Shown here one piece after another: positions 31,078 through 42,133 of a stretch of DNA of 64,000 nucleotides (positions are counted from its first letter, which is position 1; each line of letters opens with the position of its first letter). The notes below the pieces were generated by a model that saw only the letters and a list, made by a program, of their open reading frames with translations, had not been told where the DNA came from and ran no database searches. Source of the stretch: Candidatus Vallotiella hemipterorum (GTDB lineage Bacteria > Pseudomonadota > Gammaproteobacteria > Burkholderiales > Burkholderiaceae). The translations under genes and the position numbers were made by a program. The stretch lies in contig NZ_OU343031.1 in assembly GCF_910593725.1 (NCBI RefSeq), positions 682,001-746,000 on the forward strand. The letters run 5' to 3'.

Positions 31078-32193
31078 ATGAACGTAGGTTTTGTTGGTTG
31101 GCGCGGCATGGTCGGCAGCGTCCTACTGCGACGAATGCAGCAGGAGCGAGATTTTGACTTAATAGAGCCGGTCTTCTTCAGCACCAGTAATGCGGGTGGT
31201 TCGGCGCCGGCGTTTGTAAATACAAGGCTTAAGGGGGCCTTAGATCTTGATGAGCTAAGTCGCTGTGACGCTATTATTACCTGTCAGGGTGGTAATTATA
31301 CGAAAGATGTCTATCCGAAGTTACGATCAGCTGGATGGAAGGGTTACTGGATTGATGCAGCATCTACTCTTCGGATGAAAGATGATGCGATAATTATCCT
31401 AGATCCAATTAATCTTGACATGATTCGTGATGCCCTGATGCGTGGCGGCCGCGATTTCATTGGCGGGAATTGCTCTATTAGCTTAATGCTCATGGCACTA
31501 GGCGGATTGTTCCGGCACGACTTAATCGATTGGGTAACCGCGATGACATATCAAGCCGCATCCGGCGCCGGCGCGCAAAATATGCGTGAGCTTTTATCTC
31601 AGATGGGGATGTTGTATGGCTCGGTTAAAGCGCAATTAGCTGATCCTATGTCATCAATCTTAGATATTGATTACCATGTTTCATCTATGATGAATAGCCC
31701 CGAGATGCCGATACAGTATTTCGGCGTGCCGTTGGCCGGTTCTCTTATTCCATGGATTGACAAAGATCTAGGCGATGGCATGTCAAGGGAAGAATGGAAG
31801 GGAAGCGCCGAGACGAATAAAATCCTTGGCCGCCCGGGAATTGGTAAGCCCGGGTCTATCCCAGTCGATGGATTATGCGTACGAATTGGTGCAATGCGTT
31901 GCCATTCCCAAGCATTGACAATCAAGCTTAAAAAAAACGTGCCGCTTGACGAGATTCACCATATGTTAGAGACAGCAAACAATTGGGTGAAGGTTATATC
32001 GAACGATCGTAATACGTCGATATGTGAACTATCTCCAGCTAATGTGACCGGTACATTATCGGTGCCGATTGGCCGGTTAAGAAAGCTTTCGATGGGGGGG
32101 GAATATTTAGCCGCATTTACCGTTGGAGATCAGCTATTATGGGGTGCTGCTGAACCACTACGCAGAATGTTACGAATTTTAATTGAACATTAA
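31078..32193 (+). CDS. asd: Aspartate-semialdehyde dehydrogenase
   Basis: Encodes 371 aa and reduces aspartyl phosphate to aspartate semialdehyde, the branch point to lysine/diaminopimelate, threonine and methionine. The NADP motif is [18 protein letters not shown]. The catalytic cysteine is about C132 in [14 protein letters not shown], and the later active-site segment is [14 protein letters not shown]. In Burkholderia fimV follows asd; here it is gone, leaving a 427-nt spacer. Confidence 0.97.
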   Translation: MNVGFVGWRGMVGSVLLRRMQQERDFDLIEPVFFSTSNAGGSAPAFVNTRLKGALDLDELSRCDAIITCQGGNYTKDVYPKLRSAGWKGYWIDAASTLRMKDDAIIILDPINLDMIRDALMRGGRDFIGGNCSISLMLMALGGLFRHDLIDWVTAMTYQAASGAGAQNMRELLSQMGMLYGSVKAQLADPMSSILDIDYHVSSMMNSPEMPIQYFGVPLAGSLIPWIDKDLGDGMSREEWKGSAETNKILGRPGIGKPGSIPVDGLCVRIGAMRCHSQALTIKLKKNVPLDEIHHMLETANNWVKVISNDRNTSICELSPANVTGTLSVPIGRLRKLSMGGEYLAAFTVGDQLLWGAAEPLRRMLRILIEH

Positions 32194-32620
32194 TCTACGA
32201 GGTAATAATGCCTATACCTGGGTGAAAAAGAGGTAATAGTAATAATAGTTTTGTGTTTTCGGCAGCTATGCATACAGCGTTGCATATGGTGTCATAATAT
32301 GATGCATTAGGTGCAGAGCAGAACATTATCTGCTCTGCACCATCGTAACACGAAATTTTTGCTGCCGCTTAAACTATCAAGCATATAAACTTAAAAAGTT
32401 TAACAGAATTTATTAATACTTATCACGTAATTATTTACGCGCCTTGATGTTATTAAGTGCACTACGATTAGCCTACAATAGGTTTAATCTGACCGTAGAA
32501 TATAAAGTTAGCAAATCTGATGCGTGCATAAACAAAAGCAGCTATGTCAAATGATCTAGTATCTTTATACAAGACGCGGAAGTTAAGCTTTATGCTTATC
32601 CCATATTAAGCGGGGTAGTA
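32194..32620. other. Gene-free spacer between asd and truA (fimV position)
   Basis: 427 nt. Relatives carry the large fimV gene here; no remnant is recognisable. A strong hairpin lies at 32310-32341. The rest is AT-rich with no open frame of note. Confidence 0.6.
32310..32341 (+). terminator. Perfect 12-bp hairpin downstream of asd
   Basis: GGTGCAGAGCAG, loop AACATTAT (8 nt), CTGCTCTGCACC: a strong perfect stem 116 nt after the asd stop. A short T run (TTTTT) appears only 14 nt later, so it is not a textbook intrinsic terminator. It probably ends or protects the asd transcript. Confidence 0.6.
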
Positions 32621-33421
32621 ATGCGTATCGCGCTTGGACTACAGTATGATGGATCTGAATTTTTCGGCTGGCAAGCACAGCCGCACGGTAACACTGTTCA
32701 AAATGTGCTTGAGCGTGCGATCAAGTGTTTCGCGCAAGTACAGATATCTACTGTTGTAGCTGGCCGTACCGATAGAGGCGTACATGCACTCGGTCAAGTG
32801 GTGCACTTCGATACACAGCTTGACCGAGCAGAATCTTCATGGGTTCGTGGAGTTAACGCATTTTTGCCGCCAAGTATTGCGGTACAGTGGGCTAAGCCAG
32901 TGCTTCCAACTTTTCACGCGCGCCTTACTGCATTTGAGCGCGTATATTTCTATGTACTATACGTACATACCGTACGCTCACCGATACTTGCTAAGCGTGT
33001 TGGGTGGATTCATGCGGCGCTAGATATTGAGATGATGCGAGAAGCTGCGAGGCATTTGATTGGTGAGCACGATTTTTCGTCGTTTCGCTCGTCTAATTGC
33101 CAATCAAAAACTCCTATCAAGAATTTATATGCGATTGATATCGTCGAAGACGGGCTATTTGTTCATCTACGATTTCGAGCAAATGCGTTTTTATATCGCA
33201 TGGTGCGTAATATTATGGGTTGCTTAGTGTTAGTGGGCCGGCGCAAGTATCCAGCGTGTTGGGTAGCGGAAGTACTAGCTACAAGAGATCGCAAGCACTC
33301 AGCGCCAACATTTATACCAGATGGTCTCTACTTGCTACAAGTATGCTATCCAAATAACTTTGGTGTACCGCTATCTAATCTTGCCCACTTACCATTTGGT
33401 ACGGATATAGTTAATGATTAA
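32621..33421 (+). CDS. truA: tRNA pseudouridine38-40 synthase
   Basis: Encodes 266 aa and modifies uridines in the anticodon arm of tRNAs. The catalytic aspartate is D51 in [15 protein letters not shown]. Further family stretches are [13 protein letters not shown] and [16 protein letters not shown]. The stop overlaps the trpF start by 8 nt, so the two are coupled, the normal arrangement in Burkholderia. Confidence 0.96.
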   Translation: MRIALGLQYDGSEFFGWQAQPHGNTVQNVLERAIKCFAQVQISTVVAGRTDRGVHALGQVVHFDTQLDRAESSWVRGVNAFLPPSIAVQWAKPVLPTFHARLTAFERVYFYVLYVHTVRSPILAKRVGWIHAALDIEMMREAARHLIGEHDFSSFRSSNCQSKTPIKNLYAIDIVEDGLFVHLRFRANAFLYRMVRNIMGCLVLVGRRKYPACWVAEVLATRDRKHSAPTFIPDGLYLLQVCYPNNFGVPLSNLAHLPFGTDIVND

Positions 33422-34133
33422 GTGCGCCACTGTTATATCCGATAAACTAAATTTCCGTTCGCGTCGGACGCGAGTAAAACTATGTGGCTTGTGTAGTGAG
33501 GAAGACGTTGATTGGGCGGTCGAAATAGGCACAGATGCGATTGGATTAGTCTTCTACCCACCTAGCCCTCGTTATGTAAGCATTGAGCTTGCTGCTGCTC
33601 TAGTGCGCCGTATCCCCGCATTTGTGTCTGTAGTAGGGTTATTTGTTAATGCCGATAATTCTTTATTCGAGCAAGTTCTTGACGGAGTACCACTTGGAGT
33701 GCTGCAATTCCACGGTGATGAGACGCCACAGCGCTGTCAAGACCTAGCAGGCCGCGCTAGGCTGAACTGGCTACGCGCTCTACATATCGGGCCAGATACT
33801 AGCCCGATAAATTTAGTTGAATTAGCTCTTAGCTATGCTAGCGCGACAGGGTTACTACTCGATACGCTAGTAGCGGGCTATGGTGGGGGCGGAAAAGTTT
33901 TTGATTGGTCACTTATTCCAACAGAGATTGCGCATCGAGCTATTTTGAGTGGTGGATTAAATATACGGAATGTAGTGGACGCTATTCATCAGATACACCC
34001 GTATGCTGTGGACGTATCCAGCGGTATCGAAGTACCAGGAGAAAAGGGTATTAAAGATCATGCGAAGATGGCATCATTTATTGATGCCGTACGAGCTGCA
34101 GACAGGGTATCAGACACTACTGGAATCCGCTAA
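33414..34133 (+). CDS. trpF: Phosphoribosylanthranilate isomerase
   Basis: Encodes 239 aa, a TIM-barrel enzyme of tryptophan synthesis. The catalytic cysteine lies in [13 protein letters not shown], and phosphate-binding regions include [10 protein letters not shown] and [29 protein letters not shown] contains the catalytic aspartate region. The start ATG lies inside the end of truA. The N-terminus of about 20 residues before the barrel is variable in this family. Confidence 0.95.
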   Translation: MIKCATVISDKLNFRSRRTRVKLCGLCSEEDVDWAVEIGTDAIGLVFYPPSPRYVSIELAAALVRRIPAFVSVVGLFVNADNSLFEQVLDGVPLGVLQFHGDETPQRCQDLAGRARLNWLRALHIGPDTSPINLVELALSYASATGLLLDTLVAGYGGGGKVFDWSLIPTEIAHRAILSGGLNIRNVVDAIHQIHPYAVDVSSGIEVPGEKGIKDHAKMASFIDAVRAADRVSDTTGIR

Positions 34134-34182
34134 ACAGCGGCACTCGCGCGGCCCGCAGGCCTTATCTTATGAGAGTGTTATA

Positions 34183-35376
34183 ATGTACAACTTGCCTGAT
34201 GAACGTGGTCACTTTGGCCCATATGGTGGTATCTTTGTCTCCGAAACTTTGCTACATGCGCTCAGCGAGTTACGCGACGCATACGGTACATACCGACAAA
34301 ATTCAGAATTTGTTGAAGAATATGAGCGCGAGTTAAAGCATTTCGTCGGCCGGCCGTCACCAATTTACCACGCAAAACGTTGGAGTAAGCTGCTTGGTGG
34401 CGCGCAGATTTACTTAAAGCGTGAAGACTTAAATCATACTGGCTCGCATAAGATTAACAATGTGATTGGGCAGGCATTGCTAGCGCGACGCATGGGTAAG
34501 CAACGCGTTATTGCAGAGACAGGCGCTGGCCAACATGGCGTAGCCACGGCAACGATTGCTGCACGTCTTAGCATGGAGTGCGTAGTATATATGGGTGCCG
34601 CGGATGTACACCGACAAGCGGCAAATGTTTATCGAATGAAGCTGCTTGGAGCAACCGTTGTACCGATTAATTCGGGCTCTCGCACGTTGAAGGATGCATT
34701 AAATGAGGCAATGCGTGATTGGGTTTCAAATGTTGAAAATACATTTTATATTATCGGTACCGTAGCTGGCCCGCATCCTTATCCAATGATGGTGCGTAAT
34801 TTTCAATGTGTTATTGGAGACGAGTGTCGGATGCAAATGATCGAGTTAGTTGGTCGTCAGCCGGATGCGGTGATTGCATGCGTGGGGGGTGGCTCGAATG
34901 CGATGGGCATTTTTTATCCATATATTAACGACACGTCGGTGCAGTTAATTGGCGTGGAGGCAGCTGGAGATGGAATAGGAACGTGCCGGCACGCATCATC
35001 GCTGATCGGTGGCTCACCCGGTATCTTGCATGGTAATCGCACTTATCTCTTACAAGATAAAAACGGGCAAATTATCAATACGCATTCGATCTCTGCTGGA
35101 TTAGACTATCCGGGTATTGGACCCGAACATGCATGGCTACACGACACCAGACGTGCACAATATGTCGGGATTAGGGATGACGAAACGCTTAAAGCTTTTC
35201 ATGATTGCTGCCATATCGAAGGTATTATTCCTGCGCTCGAATCTAGCCACGCGCTTGCATATGCGGCGAAAATTGCCCCAAACCTTGGGCAAGATAAGTT
35301 GTTGCTAGTAAACTTGTCTGGCCGGGGCGATAAAGATATGCATACAGTAGCTGAGCGCGCTGGCATCACGTTTTAA
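34183..35376 (+). CDS. trpB: Tryptophan synthase beta chain
   Basis: Encodes 397 aa from ATG at 34183 ([16 protein letters not shown]), the family start. The open frame extends upstream into trpF to 34003, but that part matches nothing. The pyridoxal phosphate lysine is K90 in [10 protein letters not shown], and the phosphate loop is [10 protein letters not shown]. It condenses indole with serine. No good Shine-Dalgarno is seen, so coupling to trpF is likely. trpA is separated from it by 864 nt. Confidence 0.96.
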   Translation: MYNLPDERGHFGPYGGIFVSETLLHALSELRDAYGTYRQNSEFVEEYERELKHFVGRPSPIYHAKRWSKLLGGAQIYLKREDLNHTGSHKINNVIGQALLARRMGKQRVIAETGAGQHGVATATIAARLSMECVVYMGAADVHRQAANVYRMKLLGATVVPINSGSRTLKDALNEAMRDWVSNVENTFYIIGTVAGPHPYPMMVRNFQCVIGDECRMQMIELVGRQPDAVIACVGGGSNAMGIFYPYINDTSVQLIGVEAAGDGIGTCRHASSLIGGSPGILHGNRTYLLQDKNGQIINTHSISAGLDYPGIGPEHAWLHDTRRAQYVGIRDDETLKAFHDCCHIEGIIPALESSHALAYAAKIAPNLGQDKLLLVNLSGRGDKDMHTVAERAGITF

Positions 35377-36240
35377 GAGAGTTGCGTACACGATGCCAGT
35401 CGTGATATAGAACCATAAACCTTCAAACAACCTTGACCTGTAGGTAATCAGGTCAACACTAGAGAATAGAGGGGAGAATGCTAGGCTAGCGCTCATCGCA
35501 TTACAGTCATTCGATATCCCCTTTTAGGGTTAGGCGTACGAAACGCTATTTTCTTAATTGCGTATCGGACCAGTCAATTTTAATTAAATCCTGGGTAATC
35601 CAATAAGCGCAATAGCCAAGATTTATCGCCTGGACCTACTAATATATCAATGGCTTGAGATAGCGATTTCAAAGCTCGGGCTAAACAGCTCGGTGTACGT
35701 ATGCTGAATAAAGAGCTGACTTTAAATGGTCAATAAGTTTATTTGGAACCAGTGCGTACTAAATACGGGCACAGTACAGCTCGCCGATTTACGTCTGTTC
35801 GCAACAATATCGGCTTTCCATAGTGTCGAAAAGTTATCACTTAGATTTACACACAGTGTGTATTCCACGTAATCTTCTCATTAAAAAATCCTAATCTCAG
35901 TGTATTTTCGAAGACAGTACATAGCTCCAGCTTAGCCAAAATCTAAAAAAAATTTAGTCAGTGGTCGCGTTTCTATTGCTAATATGCAAAGCGCATAGTA
36001 CATCCTACATAAACAAAAAAACCACTAGAAATTATCGAGCGAATTATGCAGATAAATTCCACCTGATGGTTTTGCTTTGAATCTATTTATAGGCAGCAGT
36101 GGCACTACCTCTGTGGCCTGTGCGTGTCACTAGCATTGCTTTTCGGCTACGAGGTTTCTCCAGAATGCCGCCCTTGCCCGCTAGTGATGAATGAACTCAA
36201 CTCGGAGCAGGCCGCCCGATCTTACGTGAGACTTTATAGC
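35377..36240. other. Gene-free spacer between trpB and trpA
   Basis: 864 nt splitting the trpBA pair. In Burkholderia another gene (a DNA methylase in the species I recall) lies here; no remnant is recognisable. The frame of trpA is open upstream to 36124, but those 39 residues match no TrpA. A hairpin follows trpB at 35433-35456. Confidence 0.55.
35433..35456 (+). terminator. Perfect hairpin downstream of trpB
   Basis: TTGACCTG, loop TAGGTAAT (8 nt), CAGGTCAA: an 8-bp perfect stem 56 nt after the trpB stop. No T-tract follows. Its position suits a terminator or mRNA 3'-end element, which would leave trpA needing its own promoter. Confidence 0.5.
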
Positions 36241-37044
36241 ATGTCCCGAATTAAAAGAAAGTTTTCGGAGTTAGCCCGCGATCGACGTAAAGGACTAATT
36301 CCATTTATGACTGCGGGTGACCCGGATCCAGCTCGCACTGTTGAGTTTATGCATGCGCTAGCTGCTAGCGGCGCTGATATTATTGAGCTTGGTATTCCGT
36401 TTTCAGATCCTATGGCTGATGGTCCCGTAATTCAGCGCTCGTCTGAGCGTGCATTAGCGCGAGGCATCACGCTTCGGCGCGTGCTTGACGACGTGCGAGC
36501 ATTTTGCGAGCGTGACTGTGACACACCCGTAGTTCTCATGGGATATGCTAATCCGATTGAGCAGATGGGGTACGAGGTATTTGGTGCTGCAGCACGTGAA
36601 GCTGGTGTTGATGGCGTATTAGTAGTTGACTACCCACTCGAGGAAGCTGCTGAATTTGCTAGCATAATGCGCAGCCACAGCATTGATCCAATTTTTATGC
36701 TTGCACCGACCTCTACCGCAGAGCGTATTGCCGCGGTAGGGCAGCTAGCAAGCGGTTATCTTTATTATGTATCTCTTAATGGAGTAACTGGTTCTACAAA
36801 TCTCGATGTTTCTAGTATCGCAGGTAAAATATCGACTGTTAAAAAACAGGTTTCTCTGCCAATCGGAGTTGGTTTTGGAATTCGTGATGCAGCAACTGCT
36901 CGAGCTATTGCCGAGGTTAGTGATGCGATCGTGATCGGTAGTCGAATTGTTCAGCTGCTTGAGCAAACACCCGAGCAGGATGCTATTCAGATACTTAAAA
37001 TATTTATCACTGAGATAAGGCAAGCACTGGACTGTGTAATCTAA
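36241..37044 (+). CDS. trpA: Tryptophan synthase alpha chain
   Basis: Encodes 267 aa from ATG at 36241 ([12 protein letters not shown]), the family start; the open frame reaches 36124 but without similarity. The catalytic residues E49 ([11 protein letters not shown]) and D60 (PMADGP) are present at the classical positions. The phosphate-binding part reads [14 protein letters not shown] and [10 protein letters not shown]. It cleaves indole-3-glycerol phosphate and channels indole to TrpB. Confidence 0.96.
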   Translation: MSRIKRKFSELARDRRKGLIPFMTAGDPDPARTVEFMHALAASGADIIELGIPFSDPMADGPVIQRSSERALARGITLRRVLDDVRAFCERDCDTPVVLMGYANPIEQMGYEVFGAAAREAGVDGVLVVDYPLEEAAEFASIMRSHSIDPIFMLAPTSTAERIAAVGQLASGYLYYVSLNGVTGSTNLDVSSIAGKISTVKKQVSLPIGVGFGIRDAATARAIAEVSDAIVIGSRIVQLLEQTPEQDAIQILKIFITEIRQALDCVI

Positions 37045-37088
37045 GCCTCGTGGCATACTGTAATACGACTACGTGTCGAGGAGTTTTC

Positions 37089-37946
37089 ATGAGTTGGCTG
37101 GATAAACTACTGCCGCCAAAGATCAAGCACACAGATCCTCATAGCCGCAAGAGCATTCCAGAAGGACTATGGGTTAAGTGCTCGAACTGCGAAGCAGTAC
37201 TCTACCGAAATGATATCAAGGCTAACCTGCATGTATGTCCAAAGTGCGATCAGCACATACGAATTAGTGCGCGTGAGCGATTAGATATGCTGCTCGATCC
37301 AGAGGGCCGCTATGAGATAGGCTATGAGATATTACCAGTTGATGCGCTAAAGTTTAAGGATACAAGAAAATACCCAGATCGTCTCAAGGACGCGATGGAT
37401 GAGACTGGAGAGACTGATGCAATAGTCGTGATGGGCGGCGCAATTCATACATTACCAGTAGTAGTCGCCTGCTTTGAATTTGCGTTTATGGGTGGCTCTA
37501 TGGGATCAGTAGTTGGCGAGCGATTTATTCGTGGAGCGAAGAACGCACTTGAGCAGAAAGCCCCATTTATTTGCTTTACCGCATCAGGGGGCGCACGGAT
37601 GCAGGAAAGCGTTCTATCTCTAATGCAGATGGCTAAAACTACAGCGATTCTTACAAAGCTTTCCGAAGCCAGTTTACCATTTATTTCAGTGCTAACCGAT
37701 CCAACAATGGGCGGTGTATCCGCTAGTTTTGCCTTCTTAGGCGACCTTGTGATTGCTGAGCCCCGTGCGCTAATAGGCTTCGCTGGCCCACGAGTGATCG
37801 AGCAGACGGTTCGAGAGAAGCTACCGGAGGGTTTTCAGCGATCGGAATTCTTATTACAAAAAGGTTTGATTGATATGATTATCGACCGGCGTAAAATGCG
37901 AGCTAAAATAGCTCAATTAATTGCGCTGTTGACGAGTCACCAGTAG
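37089..37946 (+). CDS. accD: Acetyl-CoA carboxylase carboxyltransferase subunit beta
   Basis: Encodes 285 aa from ATG at 37089 ([12 protein letters not shown]), preceded by GAGGAG. A zinc ribbon has C31, C34, C50 and C53. The crotonase-like core has [15 protein letters not shown] and [19 protein letters not shown]. It transfers the carboxyl group to acetyl-CoA, the first step of fatty acid synthesis, with AccA encoded elsewhere. It lies 44 nt after trpA in the usual Burkholderia trpA-accD-folC order. Confidence 0.96.
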   Translation: MSWLDKLLPPKIKHTDPHSRKSIPEGLWVKCSNCEAVLYRNDIKANLHVCPKCDQHIRISARERLDMLLDPEGRYEIGYEILPVDALKFKDTRKYPDRLKDAMDETGETDAIVVMGGAIHTLPVVVACFEFAFMGGSMGSVVGERFIRGAKNALEQKAPFICFTASGGARMQESVLSLMQMAKTTAILTKLSEASLPFISVLTDPTMGGVSASFAFLGDLVIAEPRALIGFAGPRVIEQTVREKLPEGFQRSEFLLQKGLIDMIIDRRKMRAKIAQLIALLTSHQ

Positions 37947-37991
37947 ACGAGGTTATATAAGGCAACAGCGCTCTATGCCGGGGCTCTTATA

Positions 37992-39302
37992 ATGGTTCAT
38001 GTAACTCTTCAGGATTGGCTGCTATATCTAGAAAACGTCTATCCAGTTAGTATTGATATGGGGCTGGTGCGCGTTAATTGCATTAAGGAGGTGCTTGATC
38101 TGAGGTTTAATTGTCCTATAATCACGGTAGGTGGTACTAACGGAAAAGGATCAACATGCGCTATTTTAGAAGCAATTCTTCTGCATGCCGGCTATCATGT
38201 AGGATGTCATACATCGCCACATCTGATAGAGTTCAATGAACGGGCGAGAATAAACGGTCTTAATGCAACTAATAATGAACTTCTGCCGCATTTCGCGGCT
38301 ATCGAAAGTGCTAGATTATCATTACCACGGCCAGTCCCACTGACTTACTTTGAGTTCACGATATTAGCGATTATGCGCTTATTTGCATCCCAGCAGCTCG
38401 ATGCAGTGATTCTAGAGGTTGGACTAGGTGGTCGACTTGACGCAGTAAATATTATTAATACCGATTGTGCTATTATTACTAATATCGATTTAGATCACCA
38501 GAATTACATTGGAGATACGCGGGAACTGATTGGCCACGAGAAGGCGGGAATATTACGTCCTGGAAAGCCAGCGATTATTGGTGATCTCCTACCCCCATCT
38601 AGTGTGATTAAGTATGCACAGACTATAGGCGCTGATTTGTGGTTATTAAATCGTGACTTCTACTATAAGTGTTATACTGTTAGCGGGCGGCGACAATGGG
38701 ACTACTTTGGTCGCTCATTAAAACGCTCGGCCTTGGCTTATCCAGTTCTGCTCGGTGAAAATCAATTATTGAATGCTTCGGTAGCAATTACCGCCCTCGA
38801 GGCGCTACGTGAGTGTTTACCGGTTAACGCACAGGATATACGGCTTGGACTTGCGAACGTTAAATTGCCCGGCCGCTTTCAAGTATTACCCGGCAGACCG
38901 GTGATTGTGCTGGATGTTGCACATAACCCTCACGCTACTGCCGTGTTAGCAAAGAATCTAGCTAATATGGGTTATTTCCAGTACACTTATTTAGTATTCG
39001 GGGCAATGTCTGACAAAGATATTGTTAGCATGCTGTCATACTTAAAAAGCAATGTTAATCATTGGTGCATTACTGAATTACCTACATCCCGGGCGATGAG
39101 CACAATTGAAATTGAACAGAAATTAGTAACACTAGGCGTAACACGCGGTGATTGTACAACACCCCTAGATGTATCTATTCGGCGATTCAAAAATCCAGGA
39201 CTTGCCTATCAGGATGCACTTAGTCGGGCATCTAAAAATGATAGAATTGTAGTTTCTGGTAGTTTTTATACTGTATCCGGTGTAATGTCCTTCTACAAAT
39301 AA
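37992..39302 (+). CDS. folC: Bifunctional folylpolyglutamate / dihydrofolate synthase
   Basis: Encodes 436 aa, an ATP-dependent Mur-ligase-like enzyme that adds glutamate to folates. The P-loop is TVGGTNGKGSTCAILE. The C-terminal domain shows VLDVAHNPHATAVLA. The region between holds HTSPHLIEFNERARING and NIDLDHQNYIGDT. It lies between accD and the SPOR-domain gene, as in relatives. Confidence 0.95.
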   Translation: MVHVTLQDWLLYLENVYPVSIDMGLVRVNCIKEVLDLRFNCPIITVGGTNGKGSTCAILEAILLHAGYHVGCHTSPHLIEFNERARINGLNATNNELLPHFAAIESARLSLPRPVPLTYFEFTILAIMRLFASQQLDAVILEVGLGGRLDAVNIINTDCAIITNIDLDHQNYIGDTRELIGHEKAGILRPGKPAIIGDLLPPSSVIKYAQTIGADLWLLNRDFYYKCYTVSGRRQWDYFGRSLKRSALAYPVLLGENQLLNASVAITALEALRECLPVNAQDIRLGLANVKLPGRFQVLPGRPVIVLDVAHNPHATAVLAKNLANMGYFQYTYLVFGAMSDKDIVSMLSYLKSNVNHWCITELPTSRAMSTIEIEQKLVTLGVTRGDCTTPLDVSIRRFKNPGLAYQDALSRASKNDRIVVSGSFYTVSGVMSFYK

Positions 39303-39371
39303 GGTATTATTGATCCGTACAAAGCGTAGAGGTGGTTAACTCACACTCTACCGGCTTCGATACAACTATAT

Positions 39372-40019
39372 ATGCAATTGTTTTCTTTCTGCAGCAAAAA
39401 TAACACGGCCTCATTTCAAACGACTAAATGGAGCCGTGCCAGACAAACAAGACAACGTAAACGGTACGCTTATTGCTACCGCGATTCGAATTCGCTATTG
39501 CTTAATCTAGAGCCATTTAAAAAACGGCAAGCGCGCAGACGTCTAATCGGTGCAATCGCCCTGGCTATAGGGGCTATAGCCGCACTTCCGATAATTCTTG
39601 ATTCTTCTTCGAAAACCCTTGCCGACGATATCGTTATCCAGATTCCGACGCAGCCTAAATCAGCGCCAGATTATCCTCATCCGTTTCGCAGGCCGATTGC
39701 AATTGAGGCTGATCGCGCTCGAGCACAAGACGATGTAAGTTCCTCATTTAATACGACGAGCCCGGATAGTAAGCCGAACATGATTGCCGGCACTTACTAC
39801 GTGGTGCAATTAGGTGTACTAAGTAGTGATGTCGACGCCCAGAATTGGGTAAACCGCTTAAAGGTCTTGGGTGTGCCAGCCTACTTTGAACGGCAGTATC
39901 AATCTGACGATAATAAAAAAAACATTCTATTGCGCGCCGGCCCTTTCTCTAATCGTTTAGCTGCGACTAATGCAGTAAGGACAGTACGCCGTGCGCTTCT
40001 CACTTTAGAGCGTTCATAG
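39372..40019 (+). CDS. SPOR-domain membrane protein (DedD-like)
   Basis: Encodes 215 aa. A short basic cytoplasmic part (residues 1-57) is followed by one membrane helix around 58-76 (LIGAIALAIGAIAALPIIL). A disordered proline-rich linker and a C-terminal SPOR domain from about 138 (GTYYVVQLGVLSSDVDAQNW) follow. SPOR domains bind denuded peptidoglycan at the division septum. Its place between folC and cvpA matches the DedD-like gene of Burkholderia. The sequence is clearly diverged but not broken. Confidence 0.85.
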   Translation: MQLFSFCSKNNTASFQTTKWSRARQTRQRKRYAYCYRDSNSLLLNLEPFKKRQARRRLIGAIALAIGAIAALPIILDSSSKTLADDIVIQIPTQPKSAPDYPHPFRRPIAIEADRARAQDDVSSSFNTTSPDSKPNMIAGTYYVVQLGVLSSDVDAQNWVNRLKVLGVPAYFERQYQSDDNKKNILLRAGPFSNRLAATNAVRTVRRALLTLERS

Positions 40020-40071
40020 TAAAAATTATAGTTAGTAAAAGTAAAGAATAGCTAATGCGGTGATAGATAAA

Positions 40072-40566
40072 ATGTTAACCGCTTTTGACTATACTGTGAT
40101 TATGGTCATTGGTTTATCAATGCTTCGAGGGATATGGCGAGGGCTCTTAGCAGAGTTATTTAGCCTCATTGGGTGGATATTAGCTCTAATCGCAGCTACG
40201 ATCTATGTACCTGAATTGGTGCGATATATACCAGTAAAATGGCCTGGCGGAGCACTGATGCGGTATTTAGTCGCGTTCTGCGGTCTGGTTCTAGCTATAC
40301 TACTTATTTCTCGGATAATTAGACCGTTGATTATCCGGATTGCTGATATCGGCGGCCTACGAGTCGTTGATCGGATATTAGGCATGCTACTTGGCCTAAT
40401 ACGAGGCCTGCTGCTAGTACTCATATTAGTAGTACTAGCAGGATTAACAAATTTGCCACGACAAAATTTTTGGCGCCATGCAATATCTAGGCCTTATACA
40501 GAACACTGCTTGCGCAAGTTAAAGCCGTTCCTGCCGGCAGTAATAGAAGCGTATATGCCCTTTTAG
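40072..40566 (+). CDS. cvpA: CvpA family membrane protein
   Basis: Encodes 164 aa from ATG at 40072 (MLTAFDYTVIMVIGLSMLRG), the family N-terminus; GTG at 40060 would add four residues. Four hydrophobic helices are visible, with the signature GIWRGLLAELFSLIGWI. The family is linked to envelope homeostasis, and the gene usually sits before purF, as here. The exact role is uncertain. Confidence 0.9.
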   Translation: MLTAFDYTVIMVIGLSMLRGIWRGLLAELFSLIGWILALIAATIYVPELVRYIPVKWPGGALMRYLVAFCGLVLAILLISRIIRPLIIRIADIGGLRVVDRILGMLLGLIRGLLLVLILVVLAGLTNLPRQNFWRHAISRPYTEHCLRKLKPFLPAVIEAYMPF

Positions 40567-40600
40567 GAATTATCGAGATTCAATTTTGAAGGGACATGCC

Positions 40601-42133
40601 ATGTGCGGTATCGTAGGCGTAATTTCCCAATCCCCTATTAATCAGCTGATCTATGATAGCTTGCTACTGCTGCAGCATCGTGGCCAAGATGCTGCAGGTA
40701 TTGCAACAGTTAACGGTAGTACGTTCCATATGTATAAAGCAAACGGCATGGTGCGCGATGTATTCCGTACTCGCAATATGCGTTCTCTGCCAGGCAACTG
40801 TGGAATTGGGCAAGTTCGTTATCCTACTACCGGCTCTGCTAGCCGAGCTGAGGAGGCCCAACCGTTTTATGTGAATGCGCCGTTTGGTATTATCCTTGCC
40901 CATAATGGGAATGTAACAAACTGTGAGCAGCTTAAGGATGAGATGTTTCGTATTGACCGCCGGCACATTAATACGAGTTCTGATTCCGAGGTTTTACTGA
41001 ATGTATTCGCACACGAGCTGCAGTTAGCTACGACCGGATTATCTTTAGAGCCTGGCGCAATTTTTAAGGCAGTTTCCGGAGTATACCGGCGTGTTAAGGG
41101 TTCTTATGCGATTGTTGCTCTAATTGCTGGGTATGGGTTATTAGCATTTCGAGATCCGCATGGTATTCGGCCGCTAGCTATTGGTAAGCACGACACCGAG
41201 CAGGGTGCTGAATGGATGATTGCATCCGAATCAGTTGCTCTTGAGGGCATTGTTTTTAAGTTTATTCGAGACGTTGCACCTGGTGAAGCTATATTTATTA
41301 GCATGGATAGCAAAATGCACACAAGGCAATGCGCGCAGTCTCCTAGTCTTAATCCGTGTATATTTGAACTTATTTATCTGGCGAGACCCGACTCAGTGCT
41401 CGATGGCGTACCCGTCTATAACGCACGGCTGCGGATGGGAGACTACTTAGCTGAGAAAATCAGGCGAACCCTACCTGGCATACAGATTGATGTTGTAATG
41501 CCGATTCCAGATTCATCACGGCCGGCTGCAATGCAGGTTGCAAAAAAACTGACGATCGAATATCGCGAAGGTTTTTTTAAAAACCGCTATATTGGCCGAA
41601 CTTTCATTATGCCCGGTCAGGCGGTGAGAAAGAAGTCAGTGCGCCAAAAGCTTAATGCAATGGCGGTTGAGTTTAAAGGTCGAAACGTATTAATTGTCGA
41701 TGATTCAATTGTGCGTGGTACTACTTCACAAGAAATTATACAAATGGCGCGTGATGCTGGCGCGAATAAAGTAATCTTTGCCTCAGCAGCACCGCCAGTG
41801 CGCTTTCCAAATGTATATGGCATAGACATGCCAACCCGTAGTGAATTAGTAGCATACGGGAGGACTGATCAAGAAGTAGCAAAGATTATAGGAGCAGATG
41901 CACTCGTTTACCAGGACGTCGAGGATATGAAACAGGCTATACGTGATACAAATCCACGGCTATGGAATTTTGAGGCGTCATGCTTTGATGGCCATTACAT
42001 TACTGGCGACGTGACAGACGAGTATTTAGATAAGATAGAACAGATACGGCTTAATCCAAGATCTCAATTAGAGTGTAATGTACCTGGAGAAGGTATTGAC
42101 TGCCCACAATTTCATTTACATTTATCAACGTAA
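40601..42133 (+). CDS. purF: Amidophosphoribosyltransferase
   Basis: Encodes 510 aa from ATG at 40601; the next codon is the catalytic cysteine of the glutaminase site (MCGIVGVI), so the upstream TTG at 40586 cannot be the true start. The phosphoribosyltransferase site reads VLIVDDSIVRGTTS. It makes phosphoribosylamine, the first step of purine synthesis. The RTFIMPGQAVRKKSVRQKLN flexible loop is intact. In relatives metZ follows, but it is absent here. Confidence 0.97.
   Translation: MCGIVGVISQSPINQLIYDSLLLLQHRGQDAAGIATVNGSTFHMYKANGMVRDVFRTRNMRSLPGNCGIGQVRYPTTGSASRAEEAQPFYVNAPFGIILAHNGNVTNCEQLKDEMFRIDRRHINTSSDSEVLLNVFAHELQLATTGLSLEPGAIFKAVSGVYRRVKGSYAIVALIAGYGLLAFRDPHGIRPLAIGKHDTEQGAEWMIASESVALEGIVFKFIRDVAPGEAIFISMDSKMHTRQCAQSPSLNPCIFELIYLARPDSVLDGVPVYNARLRMGDYLAEKIRRTLPGIQIDVVMPIPDSSRPAAMQVAKKLTIEYREGFFKNRYIGRTFIMPGQAVRKKSVRQKLNAMAVEFKGRNVLIVDDSIVRGTTSQEIIQMARDAGANKVIFASAAPPVRFPNVYGIDMPTRSELVAYGRTDQEVAKIIGADALVYQDVEDMKQAIRDTNPRLWNFEASCFDGHYITGDVTDEYLDKIEQIRLNPRSQLECNVPGEGIDCPQFHLHLST

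Noticed and set aside
34003-34182. trpB starting inside trpF
   Set aside because: The first 60 residues are a shadow of trpF in another frame; the conserved MYNLPDERG start is at 34183.
36124-36240. N-terminal extension of trpA
   Set aside because: No similarity to TrpA; with the start at 36241 the catalytic residues E49 and D60 take their classical numbers.
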